From Closterium sp. Naga37s-1 (Eukaryota; Streptophyta; Zygnematophyceae; Desmidiales; Closteriaceae), in assembly GCA_947471745.1 (NCBI GenBank), contig CANJKZ010000016.1, positions 40,639 to 104,638 on the forward strand: a stretch of DNA of 64,000 nucleotides, read 5' to 3'. The notes under the pieces are model-generated. The model was given only the letters and a program-made list of their open reading frames with translations. It made no database searches and was not told the DNA's origin. The position numbers were made by a program, and so were the translations under genes. Each line of letters begins with the position of its first letter. The stretch's first letter is position 1. Positions 1-8,737 of this stretch are shown piece after piece.

Positions 1-877
1 TATTGTGGACACCAGGACGGAAGGGCCCATTCCCGCTGACTTCGGATCTTGTAAAGACCCCATTCACAACAATAATTCCGATGTGATGCCAGACAAGCGT
101 TCTGTTCTGAGGGCGCGGGACACACAAACACAAGTGACGCGACGCGAGGCAATCGAATGTCTCCGATATGGACAGTCTCTATCGCAAGAATCTGACAACA
201 ACAATTGCTGGTGATTCCCTTGCATGCAGCCACTAATGGTGACTTCGCCAAAATATCGCCAAGATCGCTTATTGGTTCAAATACAAACAAGGTTAGAATG
301 TTGTGTAATGATATAATCTGGTATAGCTACGAACAGCAAATTGAAAATGGCTGATCACGCTCCTAAGTGATGGTGCTGACAGTAGTGAAAACTAGAGTGA
401 ATTGATGGAAGCCACCAGAAACAAAGGTCAAAAGCAGGGTCATCTCTATGATTTGAAACCACATGTGTAGAATTGCAACAAGATCCAGAAACAAATATTT
501 AGATGGGTAAAACAAAGATTACAACAAACCTAGAAAGAGAAAACAAGGGGAGAAGTGGGGGTGCGAACAGGAGAAATCTAACCAGCCCGGACAGGGAGGG
601 TCTGATAACACGCAGTGCTGCTATGATACCAGATTGGTTGCTTCTATTCTTCTTGAGAACTTGCCAGCTATCCTGCCTGGCACCTGCTCAACGACCTTCC
701 CGAGAACAGTTCACCAACTAACTCTCCAACCTGTCTGAGAAGCACAGCAACAGCAACCAATCCCTGTCCCTACGCAATACGTCCCTCAACTCTTCTCAGA
801 TGTGGCGACTGATTTGGCTTGGCGCAAGTAGAGGAATAGGATGGTACGGAGTTGCCACCGCTGGAAGGTTCTGGAGT
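1..877. other. Intergenic DNA 3' of gene A1
   Basis: This stretch lies downstream of the minus-strand gene A1 and upstream of the next A2 copy in the array. It recurs nearly unchanged at 21081-21957 and 53712-54588. Short open frames exist on both strands, but none shows a domain, a signal peptide or a splice context, so I call no gene. No AATAAA-type signal for A1 is visible on the minus strand. Confidence 0.6.
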
Positions 878-2587
878 TTAGTTGGGAGATTCTGACGTGT
901 AGATAGGAGAATCTGACGCGTTGCTGGAAGAGTCTGAAACGTAGCTAGGAGGAATTTCTGACACGTAGTTGGAAGGTCCTGAAACGTTGCTGGAAGAATC
1001 TGAAATGTCGCTTGAAGATTCTGCAATGTTGCTGGAAGATTCTGAAGCGTCGCTTGAAGGTGTTGTGGTGGACGAAGCTGTGGTGGTGCCGGACGGGGTT
1101 GAGGTGGTGCCGGACGGGGTTGTGGAGGTGCCGGACGGGGTTGTGGTGGTGCCGGACGGGGTTGTGGTGGTGCCGGACGGGGTTGTGGTGGTGCCGGACG
1201 GGGTTGTGGTGGTGCCGGACGGGGTTGTGGTGGTGCCGGACGGGGTTGTGGTGGTGCCAGGTTTTGCTGCTGGCACACAGGTGGCACCGACTGCATTGTA
1301 GCCCGCCTTACACTTGCACTCCATTCCAGTGCCACTGGTGCGTTTGGCACACTCGGAGTTGGCAGGGCAGCCTGCAGTGAGGCACGAGGGTTCTGCAGCA
1401 GAGGCAAGGAGAGAGAGAGGGAGGCCAGGTGAGCACATGGGTCCATCCGGACAAGGAAGCATTCAGAGAGAGCAGAGCAGGCGAGGGAGGGCGGAGGAGG
1501 AGAGAGTTGCGGCAACGAGACCATGCTGAGCGGAGCGAAACCATACGAAGCTCACTGGGAGGCTGGCATTTGTTGTTGACCGCGCTGTAGCCTTTCTTGC
1601 ACGCGCACGTCACTGCCGTGCGGTCGTCCGTGGGTGGGGTGCATGTGTCAGAGCCGGCAGGGCAGCGCGCATACCGACACATGTTGTCTGCCGCACAGCG
1701 CCGTGCGGACCGGGGGAAAGGGGGAACGGGGAAGGGGGGAAAGGGGGAAGGCGAATGCAGAGATGAGGCGCGGCAGCCTGCCACCCACTCGCGTCGTGCG
1801 CTCTGCAGCGCAGCGAACTGGACTGTGCAGTGAGAGCGCGAGGCCAGCGAGAGAGAGAGAGAGGGCGGCTTCTCGCGAGAGGCGGGCGCGAGAGAGGGCA
1901 AGAGGGGACGCACGCACCTACGAGGCAGAGGGCGGACCTTGCTGCACCGGAGATGCGCTTCTCACTGCACACAGGGGGAGGGAGGGCGCCACGAGTGCAA
2001 CGATCGTTGATCAGGTGGGGGAGCAAACGAGCGGCATCAAGAGCATAGGAGCATGGAAGCAAGGCGAGCAAGAATGGAAGGCGCACCTCTGTTGGCCATT
2101 CACGAAAACGTCCAACGTCTGTCCTTTGCACGCGGGATCCTGGAAGAACCAGATCGCGCGGCACATAGCCTTGCCAGACATGCTCGCCTGCTGCCACGGC
2201 ACCACCACCCGCGCCTTCTGAGACGGCGACATGGCGGGAAGGTTGACACAGCGGCGCGGCGAGAATTTGAATGTGCGCCCGTTGATTGTCATCGGCGTGC
2301 CTATCGGCACTGGGACCGACACGCTCGCTGCTGCTGCTGCTTGCGACGGCTGGGGGAGACACGCTGCAAGGGAGCGGCATGTGGCATGGGAGGGGCACGG
2401 ACGAAGGAGCGAGTTCGTTGGGCATCCATCGCGTGTGCGCGCTGTCGAGTGGTGCATTGAACGCATGACGGCGTGAGCACGATGGCGCATGAGAGCGCGG
2501 GGCGAGAGAGCGGAGCGAATGACGGAGCGTACCGGCGATGACGGCGACGATGGCGAGCAGCGCACGCACGGCCTTGCCATTCCCCAT
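878..2587 (-). CDS. Gene A1: secreted protein, 4-Cys domain, two EGF-like modules, mucin-like tail
   Basis: This is a five-exon model read on the minus strand: 2533-2587, 2087-2339, 1918-1964, 1556-1687 and 878-1392, giving about 333 aa. Introns are GT-AG with phases 1, 2, 1, 1. Exon 1 is a signal peptide (MGNGKAVRALLAIVAVIA). Exons 2 and 3 form a domain with four conserved cysteines (RRCVN, CRAI, DPAC, ALCL) that I do not recognise. Exon 4 and the start of exon 5 are EGF-like modules with CACKKGY and CKCKAGY cores. The rest is eight TTTTPSG-type heptads, a Ser-rich stretch and a TAA stop. The start was chosen because paralogue A2 has only this methionine; A1 has another in-frame Met eight codons upstream. 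The exon 2 acceptor lies in a run of CAGs, so it may shift by 3 to 9 nt. No C-terminal GPI-type or membrane segment is visible. An extracellular or wall role is inference. Confidence 0.72.
1082..1258 (-). repeat. 21-bp tandem repeat coding Thr/Pro/Ser/Gly heptads
   Basis: Eight 21-bp units on the minus strand encode heptads of type TTTTPSG (six perfect, then TSTTPSG and TTSTPSG). The unit preserves the reading frame. The copy in unit 3 has seven units, as does the truncated copy in unit 2, so the array varies in length between duplicates. Confidence 0.9.
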
Positions 2588-3130
2588 GCTGCTGATTCCG
2601 GCGGACGCCATTCGCTCTTCGACCTTGATCGCCACGAGCAATCCGAGAGCAGGAGTGGAGCAGGAGTGTGCAGCGGAGCAACCCGAGAGAAAGAGGTGAC
2701 GAGAACGATCGGAGTAGAGCAGGAGTGTGCAGCGGAGCAACCCGAGAGAAAGAGGTGCTAGAGGAGTGATTGGTGCTAACTGGTGTAAAGCAGAAGAGGT
2801 GACGAGAACGATCGGGCACGGATGCTTAAATGCTCATCGCAGCGAGCCTACTAGCGTGCGGCGCATCATCCGCTCCACGGAGCTCCTGTGCGAGGCTGGA
2901 GGGACCTCTGTGGCGGGACGCAGCCCGCGACGGGCGCGGCAAAGCCTTGGCCATGTGCGACCGCTGCGACAGGAGCTGCTGCAGGGAACGCGTTGCTTTA
3001 GGCGCCATCGTGGGCTTCGATTGGGCGTTTCCTGGCTGTGTGCGAAAGCAAAAACGACTGGGATGAAGAATCGCGTCACAAGGATTTATTGGAGGAAAAG
3101 TCAGACACCTCACAGTAAGGGCCCATTCAT
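2588..3130 (-). promoter_or_regulatory. Upstream region of A1 with TATA-like element
   Basis: This region is clearly homologous to the region upstream of paralogue A2 (20510-21000). A shared minus-strand ATTTAA lies at 2826-2831, about 240 nt before the start codon; the A2 match is at 20700-20705. The plus-strand segments TCGCAGCGAGCCTACTAGCG and GGATTTATTGG are conserved too. A promoter role is inferred from this conservation only. Confidence 0.45.
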
Positions 3131-4007
3131 TGTCATGTCACTATCTAAGGTCCGGATGATGGCGACATCGCCAAAATTCTGCCAGTCCTCTCACGAGCAT
3201 TTGCGAAACCCGTAACCATACTGACGTCCGGACCCTGGCTCGGTTCGGATGGGATGGTCTGGGGGTGTTCCCACCCCTCGGACCCAAGTTCACCCCGCAC
3301 AAATGGGAGTGTTGTGAGGAGGAACGCGTTGGAGTGGCTTGGTTCGTGGAGAAGTGAAGAGGAATGGAATGTTGGCAAAGAAAAGTTTAGCCCATGAACG
3401 GTGTTGTACGCGGTGGAATCAGATGTGTAAAACTGAAAAAACGCCTTACATATGGGCTCAATACATCATTACAAGCACTCCATAAAACACACCGGATTCT
3501 GAAGGATCACACCACGGCGAGGATTGTAACAGCTCTATCGGGTCCATCACACACCACGAAAGCCTTGCCTGCAATGCTCTCCGCCTTTTCCGCCATCTGG
3601 CGGCCATGGATTCTGACGAGCTTGAACAAGTCAACGTCCTCGCTACAATGCACGCCGAGTTCTGATCTTCTTAACAGTATCGTCTTTAACATTCGAAATG
3701 GAAGTCTGGTAATTTATGCTGACCTCGGTCTCTCCAGTTATCAGGCAACAAGCATCAGGCTCAGCCATGCATTCCCAAGGCCGTGTTACCTTCAAGTTCA
3801 TTACCATATTAATTTCAGCGTATCGTCAACTTCCATTGTCGGTGTATCTCCGACCATTATTAAAGCCCGTAGCTAAAATGGTGACCCCCTCGTTCTAGTT
3901 GGGTCCAACTTGATTACTCAAGTTTTTTTGCATTGTTTTGGAAAGTTATAAGTTACGGTATGTGTTTTTCGTTTTTCAGCCATCAGACGAGTTCCGAAGT
4001 GAACCAC
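3131..4007. other. Intergenic block with a possible frameshifted minus-strand coding remnant
   Basis: On the minus strand, 3643-3807 (54 codons from an ATG) and 3507-3692 (61 codons) read as plausible protein in two overlapping frames. The first contains ACCLITGETEV and the second contains CSEDVDLFKLVRIHGRQMAE. Together they look like one coding stretch broken by a frameshift, or two exons. I recognise no domain. The block is repeated at 22469-23345 and 56821-57697, and inverted at 15117-15993 and 47676-48552. A 160-codon open frame on the plus strand (3394-3876) has no recognisable features. Confidence 0.35.
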
Positions 4008-4348
4008 TGTTACGAGTGCAATTAAGTGATCGAACGAGAATTGCACTATCGAAGCAAGAGTACAATGAGCGAAGGCATGAGCGAAGAATATATAGCGAAT
4101 CTACAGTGGTAACGGTAATGAACTGTGGTTGACGCGCGACGGGCCTGGAACTGAGGTTGGGAAAATGTCGAGGCGGAGGCCCGGAGCGCGGGTTACCGGC
4201 CGAGCCGTAAGGTCGGGGTGCGACGTGCGAAGGTGGCAGGAGGATTGTCGATGCGAGGGTTGCGGATGGTAACGGTGCTGACTGTGGTACTACAGTGGTG
4301 TACGCGCTGAGCAGGGACGCGAAGTAAGGAAAAGGAATTTTCCTTACA
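4008..4348 (-). repeat. Ty3/gypsy chromovirus 3' LTR (minus orientation)
   Basis: On the minus strand the LTR begins TGTAAGG directly after a purine tract (4349-4380, complement of the C-rich run) and ends ...GTAACA at 4008. This gives TG...CA ends and 341 bp. A minus-strand TATATA lies near 4090, in the expected promoter position. The left boundary rests only on the TG/CA rule, because the partner LTR is missing. Confidence 0.6.
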
Positions 4349-5243
4349 CTACCCCCCCACCCCCTTAAGGAGGCCCTCTTTTATGAAAGTGCGTGTACAT
4401 CCCGAAAATTTCGGCTGCGCAGATACTCGGTGAGGACGGGGTGGTTGTCGATTTTGTCCAGGGGAACCCAGTTGTCTTCGGTGGGTGTACGGTCTCTCTA
4501 GCGGATCAGGAATTCGATCCTTTGAGCTCCTCGTGGGTCACAAACTCGGTGGCTCAAAATCTCTTCGGGTGTGATGATTGGCTCGGTCGGCGGTCGTGTC
4601 ATGCTGGCTGGGCGGTTGCGGGGCAGTTGGCTGGTGGATGGTACGTAGGGGCGGAGCAGGCTGACGTGGAAGGACGGGCTGACGTACCAGTCAGCAGGGA
4701 GGAGGAGATGGGCGGTGACGGATGTAATCATGTGGCTGATGCGGAATGGCCCACAATATCGAGGGCGGAGTTTTGGAGTAATGGGTAGGCGGAGGTTATG
4801 GGTGTCGAGTAAGACTAGGTCGTCGGGCGGTAAGTGACAGGTCGGCGGTGGCGGTCGGCGTTGCGTTTAGCGATGATGTTCGATTTTTTAATTGCGTCCA
4901 CCGCTCGGGTCCGTGCTGCTTGTAATATTTCGTCGAACTGTTGTGCTCGTGGCACTGGGTTGTTGGGATTCGGGGTCATGGGTACTGTTGGGTCTTGTCC
5001 GTAATTCATGTAAAATGGTGACTGTTGGGTCGTGGCGGAAGGCGAGTTGTTGTACGCGAACTCGATGAGTGGCAGCTGTTGTTCCTAGGTGGTTGGGTCG
5101 TCGCATGTGGCTCGGATGAGTTGCTCCCATGGTCTGATTTGTTCTTTCTGTCTGTCCGTCGGTTTTGGGGTGGTACGAAGAACTGAACTGTAGTCGCGTG
5201 CCGAACATGGTACGAAGAACTGAACTGTAGTCGCGTGCCGAAC
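4349..5243 (-). pseudogene. Ty3/gypsy chromovirus fragment: integrase C-terminus and chromodomain
   Basis: Read on the minus strand this is the end of pol. It covers the last part of the integrase core (SSSYHPKTDGQTER, EFAYNNSPSATT), the C-terminal domain (LLPADWYVSPSFHVSLLRPY) and a chromodomain-like tail (ILSHRV...RIEFLIR...DNWVPLDKI). TAG codons interrupt the frame at the integrase and at the expected chromodomain tryptophan. The fragment ends at 5243, where it is joined to a copia remnant; the missing 5' part is present in unit 2. Confidence 0.8.
5171..5243. repeat. 36-bp direct duplication at a deletion junction
   Basis: The sequence starting TGGTACGAAGAACTGAACTG occurs at 5171-5206 and again at 5208-5243, separated by one base. 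It lies exactly where gypsy sequence stops and copia-3 sequence begins. The same doublet is present in unit 3, but only one copy exists in unit 2 (about 31917-31952). Confidence 0.9.
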
Positions 5244-6876
5244 GTGTAGTCGCCTCCTGTCTCACCGGACTCTCCTTTGGCACCACCGCCTTGGTCACCC
5301 CTCCCTGCCTCGTCTCCGAGGCACGGCCTCCCGTGTCCTTGTCACTGGTCTTCCCCGGTCTCTCCCTCCCCTTCCCCCGGGGCCTGCCCCTACCTGCGTT
5401 CCTTGCATCGAGGGGCGGTAGCGCGCCGCTCCTCACTCCTCCGAGTTCCCTCCGACGGAGGCTCCCCTGCAGACGCTTCACATGGACGTGTGGGGCCCAG
5501 CCCGCGTCCGTGACCAGGGTCACGAGCGCTACTTTCTGCTGGTCGTTGACGACTACTCGCGTTACACCACAGTCTTCCCCTTGTGCAGCAAGGGTGAGGT
5601 CACTGAGGTGCTGATCGACTGGATCATCGCTGCCCGTCGTCAGCTCAGCGAGAGTTTCGGCTCGGACCTTCCTGTTCTGCGTCTGCACTCCGACAGAGGT
5701 GGAAAGTTTTCCTCCGACCTTCTGCGAGCCTTCTGTCGTGCGGAGGGCATCCGCTAGACGTTCACGCTTCCGGCCTCTCCGCAGCAAAATGGGATTGCTG
5801 AGCGCCGCATTGGCATGGTCATAGATGCCGCTCGTACGTCCATGATCCATGCGGCTGCTCCCCATTTTCTGTGGCCGTTCGCGGTTCAGTACGCGGCGCA
5901 TCAGCTGAACCTCCAGCCCCGGGTCTCCATGCCGGAGACCACACCTACTTTGTGGTGGACGGGGAAGGTGGGCGATGCATCTGCGTTCCGTGTCTGGGGA
6001 TCTCGAGCTTTCGTCCGCGACTTGTCAGCGGACAAGCTGTCCTCCCGTGATGTTTCCTGCGTCTTCCTTGGCTTCCCCCCTGACGCGCCTGGTTGGCAGT
6101 TTTACCACCCCACCTCGCGCCGTGTTCTGTCCTCTCAGGGCGTCACATTTGACGAGTCAGTTGCTGGTGGTTCTGGGGCCACGGGTCCCGCAGGTGCTGC
6201 TAGAGGCACTGGAGCTGGAGCTGCTGGCGCTGCTGGAGCTTCTGATGGTCCTGCTGGAGCTGGAGCTGCTGGAGGTGCTGGAGCTGGAGGTGCTGCTGGA
6301 GCCGGTGCTCCTGTGGGTGCTGGAGTTGGCGCTTCTGGTGCTGCTGGAGGTGCTGATGGAGCTGGTGGTACTGCTGGAGTTGGAGCTGCCACTGGGGGTG
6401 CTGGTTCTGTCCCTGCTGGTTCTGGAGGCGCTGCGCGGCCGCGGCCGTACTACGTTCCGCTCCTTCAGCAGGTTCTTGGTCTTCCGCCTTCTACTGGTCC
6501 TGCTCCTTCCTTAGGGTGTCCACCGCCTATCCAGTCGCAGTCACAGTTACAGCCCGCCTCCCCACTGCCTGCTCCTTCTCCTTACACTGGTCCGACCGGA
6601 GGTCCTCCTGAGCGTCGTAAGCCTGCGTCTCATCCTGCGTCGCCTGTTCGTGCTGCTAGCACTAGTCGTCGTGGTTCGCGTCAGCGTCCTCCTCCTGTCC
6701 CTGGCATGCACCGGATGGCTCTGCGCCCTTCCACTGCTCCACAGCGTGTCCCTCTGCCGTCTCCTCCTGCGTCCTCTCTTCCTGCCCCTTCTGACCCGGA
6801 GTCTGACTCCCTTCGTGCTGCTAGTCCTACTGTCACGCGTCTCCTGGCCACTGTTGTCACGCCGCTAGTCTTGGTG
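5244..6876 (+). pseudogene. Copia-3 fragment: GAG-pre-integrase, integrase, linker
   Basis: The fragment starts in the zinc-binding region (LLWHHRLGHPS) and runs through the integrase core (MDVWGPARV, LHSDRGG, QQNGIAERR) into a Gly/Ala-rich linker and Pro/Ser-rich region. It stops before the reverse transcriptase. A TAG (5755-5757) replaces the glutamine of GIRQTF seen in copia-1. The 5' part, missing here, is found at 35904-38750. Both ends abut gypsy sequence. Confidence 0.85.
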
Positions 6877-7667
6877 TTGACTGTGGTGCTACAGTGGTGT
6901 ACGCGCTGAGCAGGGACGCGAAGTAAGGAAAAGGAATTTTCCTTACACTTCCCCCCCCCCCTTAAGGAGGCCCTCTTTTATGAAAGTGCGTGTACATCCC
7001 GAAAATTTCGGCTGCGCGGATACTCGGTGAGGACGGGGTGGTTGTCGATTCTTTCCAGGGGAACCCAGTTGTCTTCGGTGGGTGTACGGTCTCTCTAGCG
7101 GATCAGGAATTCGATCCTTCGAGCTCCTCATGGGTCACGAACTCGGTGGCTCAAAATCTCTTCGGGTGTGATGATTGGCTCGGTCGGCGGTCGTGTCATG
7201 CTGGCTGGGCGGTTGCGGGGCAGTTGGCTGGTGGATGGTACGTAGGGGCGGAGCAGGCTGACGTGGAAGGACGGGCTGACGTACCAGTCAGCAGGGAGGA
7301 GGAGATGGGCGGTGACGGGTGTAATCATGTGGCTGATGCGGAATGGCCCACAATATCGAGGGCGGAGTTTTGGAGTAATGGGTAGGCGGAGGTTATGGGT
7401 GTCGAGTAAGACTAGGTCGTCGGGCGGTAAGTGACAGGTCGGCGGTGGCGGTCGGCGGTCGGCGTTGCGTTTAGCGATGATGTTCGATTTTTTAATTGCG
7501 TCCGCCGCCCGGGTCCGTGCTGCTTGTAATATTTCGGCGAACTGTTGCGCTCGTGGCACTGGGTTGTTGGGATTCGGGGTCATGGGTACTGTTGGGTCTT
7601 GTCCGTAATTCATGTAAAATGGTGACTGTTGGGTCGTGGCGGAAGGCGAGTTGTTGTACGCGAACTC
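6877..7667 (-). mobile_element. Second Ty3/gypsy fragment: partial LTR, chromodomain, integrase C-terminus
   Basis: This is a second copy of the chromovirus 3' end. It has the end of the LTR (6877-6947, TTCCTTACA), a purine tract, then minus-strand chromodomain and integrase C-terminal sequence. The frame between 7613 and 7128 is open for 161 codons but ends in the same TAG at the chromodomain tryptophan. It is cut at 7667 by the copia-1 5' LTR. Confidence 0.8.
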
Positions 7668-7799
7668 TGTCAGAACATTATAGCTTATGCTGTTGTGTAG
7701 GCTATAGTGGGGTATCCCATAGGGGGTACAACCAATTAGGGTTTCATATTTGTACTCACTTCATTTCATAGTTCATTCATTCTCGTTCTCATTCTCTCA
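7668..7799 (+). repeat. Copia-1 5' LTR
   Basis: The LTR starts TGTCAGAACATTATAGC and ends CATTCTCTCA (132 bp). It matches the 3' LTR at 14909-15040 base for base. Confidence 0.95.
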
Positions 7800-7815
7800 T
7801 GGAATCAGAGCAGGT
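7800..7815 (+). promoter_or_regulatory. Copia-1 primer-binding site (initiator tRNA-Met type)
   Basis: TGGAATCAGAGCAGG follows the LTR directly. It differs by one base from the usual copia primer site TGGTATCAGAGC, which pairs with the 3' end of initiator tRNA-Met. Copia-2, copia-3 and copia-4 have TGGTATC/T versions at the same place. Confidence 0.8.
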
Positions 7816-8737
7816 CCCCTCTAGGGACTGTTCCTTGGGCCCACCGAAGCGCGCCTCGAGTCGCGCCTGCCTTTTTTTTTAGCGGCCCGTCGAGTCGCAC
7901 CTAGCGGCCCGTCGCGCCGCCCTTACGGTCGCGTCGAGCCGCCCTAGCGGCTGCGGCGCGCCGCCCTTTTCCCGGCCCGTCGCCGCCCTTACCCGCGGCT
8001 TTGCGCCGCCCTCACCGGCGGCTTCGCGCCGCCCCTACCGGCGGCTTCGCGCCGCCCAGGCCCGTCGCCGCCCTTCCCGCGGCTTCGCGCCGCCTCTACC
8101 TGCGGCTTCGAGCCGCCCCGGCCCGTCGCCGCCCTTACCTGCGGCTTCGCGCCGCCTACGGCCCGTCGCCGCCCTTTTCTGCGGCCCCGCCGCCTCTCTC
8201 GTTGCGGCCCCGCCGCCCGTCTTCGCGGCCCCGCCACCATCTCTCGCTGCGGCCCCGCCGCCACTCACTGCGGCCCCGCCACCCGTCTCTGCGGCCCCGC
8301 CGCCCGTCTTCGCGGCCCCGCCACCTCTCTCGCTGCGGCCCCGCCGCCTCTCACTGCGGCCCCGCCGCCCTACTCAGCGGCCCCGCCGCCCGACTTCGCG
8401 GCCCCGCCGCTTCTCTCGCTGCGGCCCCGCCGCCTCTCTCGTTGCGGCCCCGCCGCCCTTCACTGCGGCCCCGCCGCTTCTCTGCAGCGGCCCCGCCGCC
8501 CGTCTTCGCGGCCCCGCCGCCTCACTACCCAGCGGCCCCGCCGTCCTTCTGCAGCGGCCCCGCCACTCCTCTACAGCGGCCCAGCCGCCCTACGTCAGCG
8601 GCCCAGCCGAGCCGCCCAACAGCAGCGGCCGAGCCGCCCTGCAGCCGAGCCGCCCGAGCAGCCCTGTCCGGTGAGCACAGACCCTCTGTCACTGCGTGCT
8701 CTTCCCCTACTCCTTGCACTGCTGGTCTACTGCTGTC
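7816..8737 (+). repeat. Copia-1 leader: GGGCCCACCGAA motif, T-tract and GC-rich minisatellite
   Basis: The untranslated leader holds GGGCCCACCGAA, a run of nine T (about 7872-7880), then roughly 800 bp of degenerate repeats built on GCGGCCCCGCCGCC. Long open frames here are a by-product of the repeat. The layout recurs in copia-2, copia-3 and copia-4 with different repeat units. Confidence 0.8.

Noticed and set aside
610-640. Copia-type primer-binding site on the minus strand (GCTGCTATGATACCA on the plus strand)
   Set aside because: No TG start of an LTR follows at the expected base, and there is no leader motif or coding sequence nearby. Similarity to a primer site alone is too weak.
3394-3876. 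160-codon plus-strand frame in the A1-flanking block
   Set aside because: No recognisable features. The opposite strand looks more protein-like, and conservation only reflects recent duplication.
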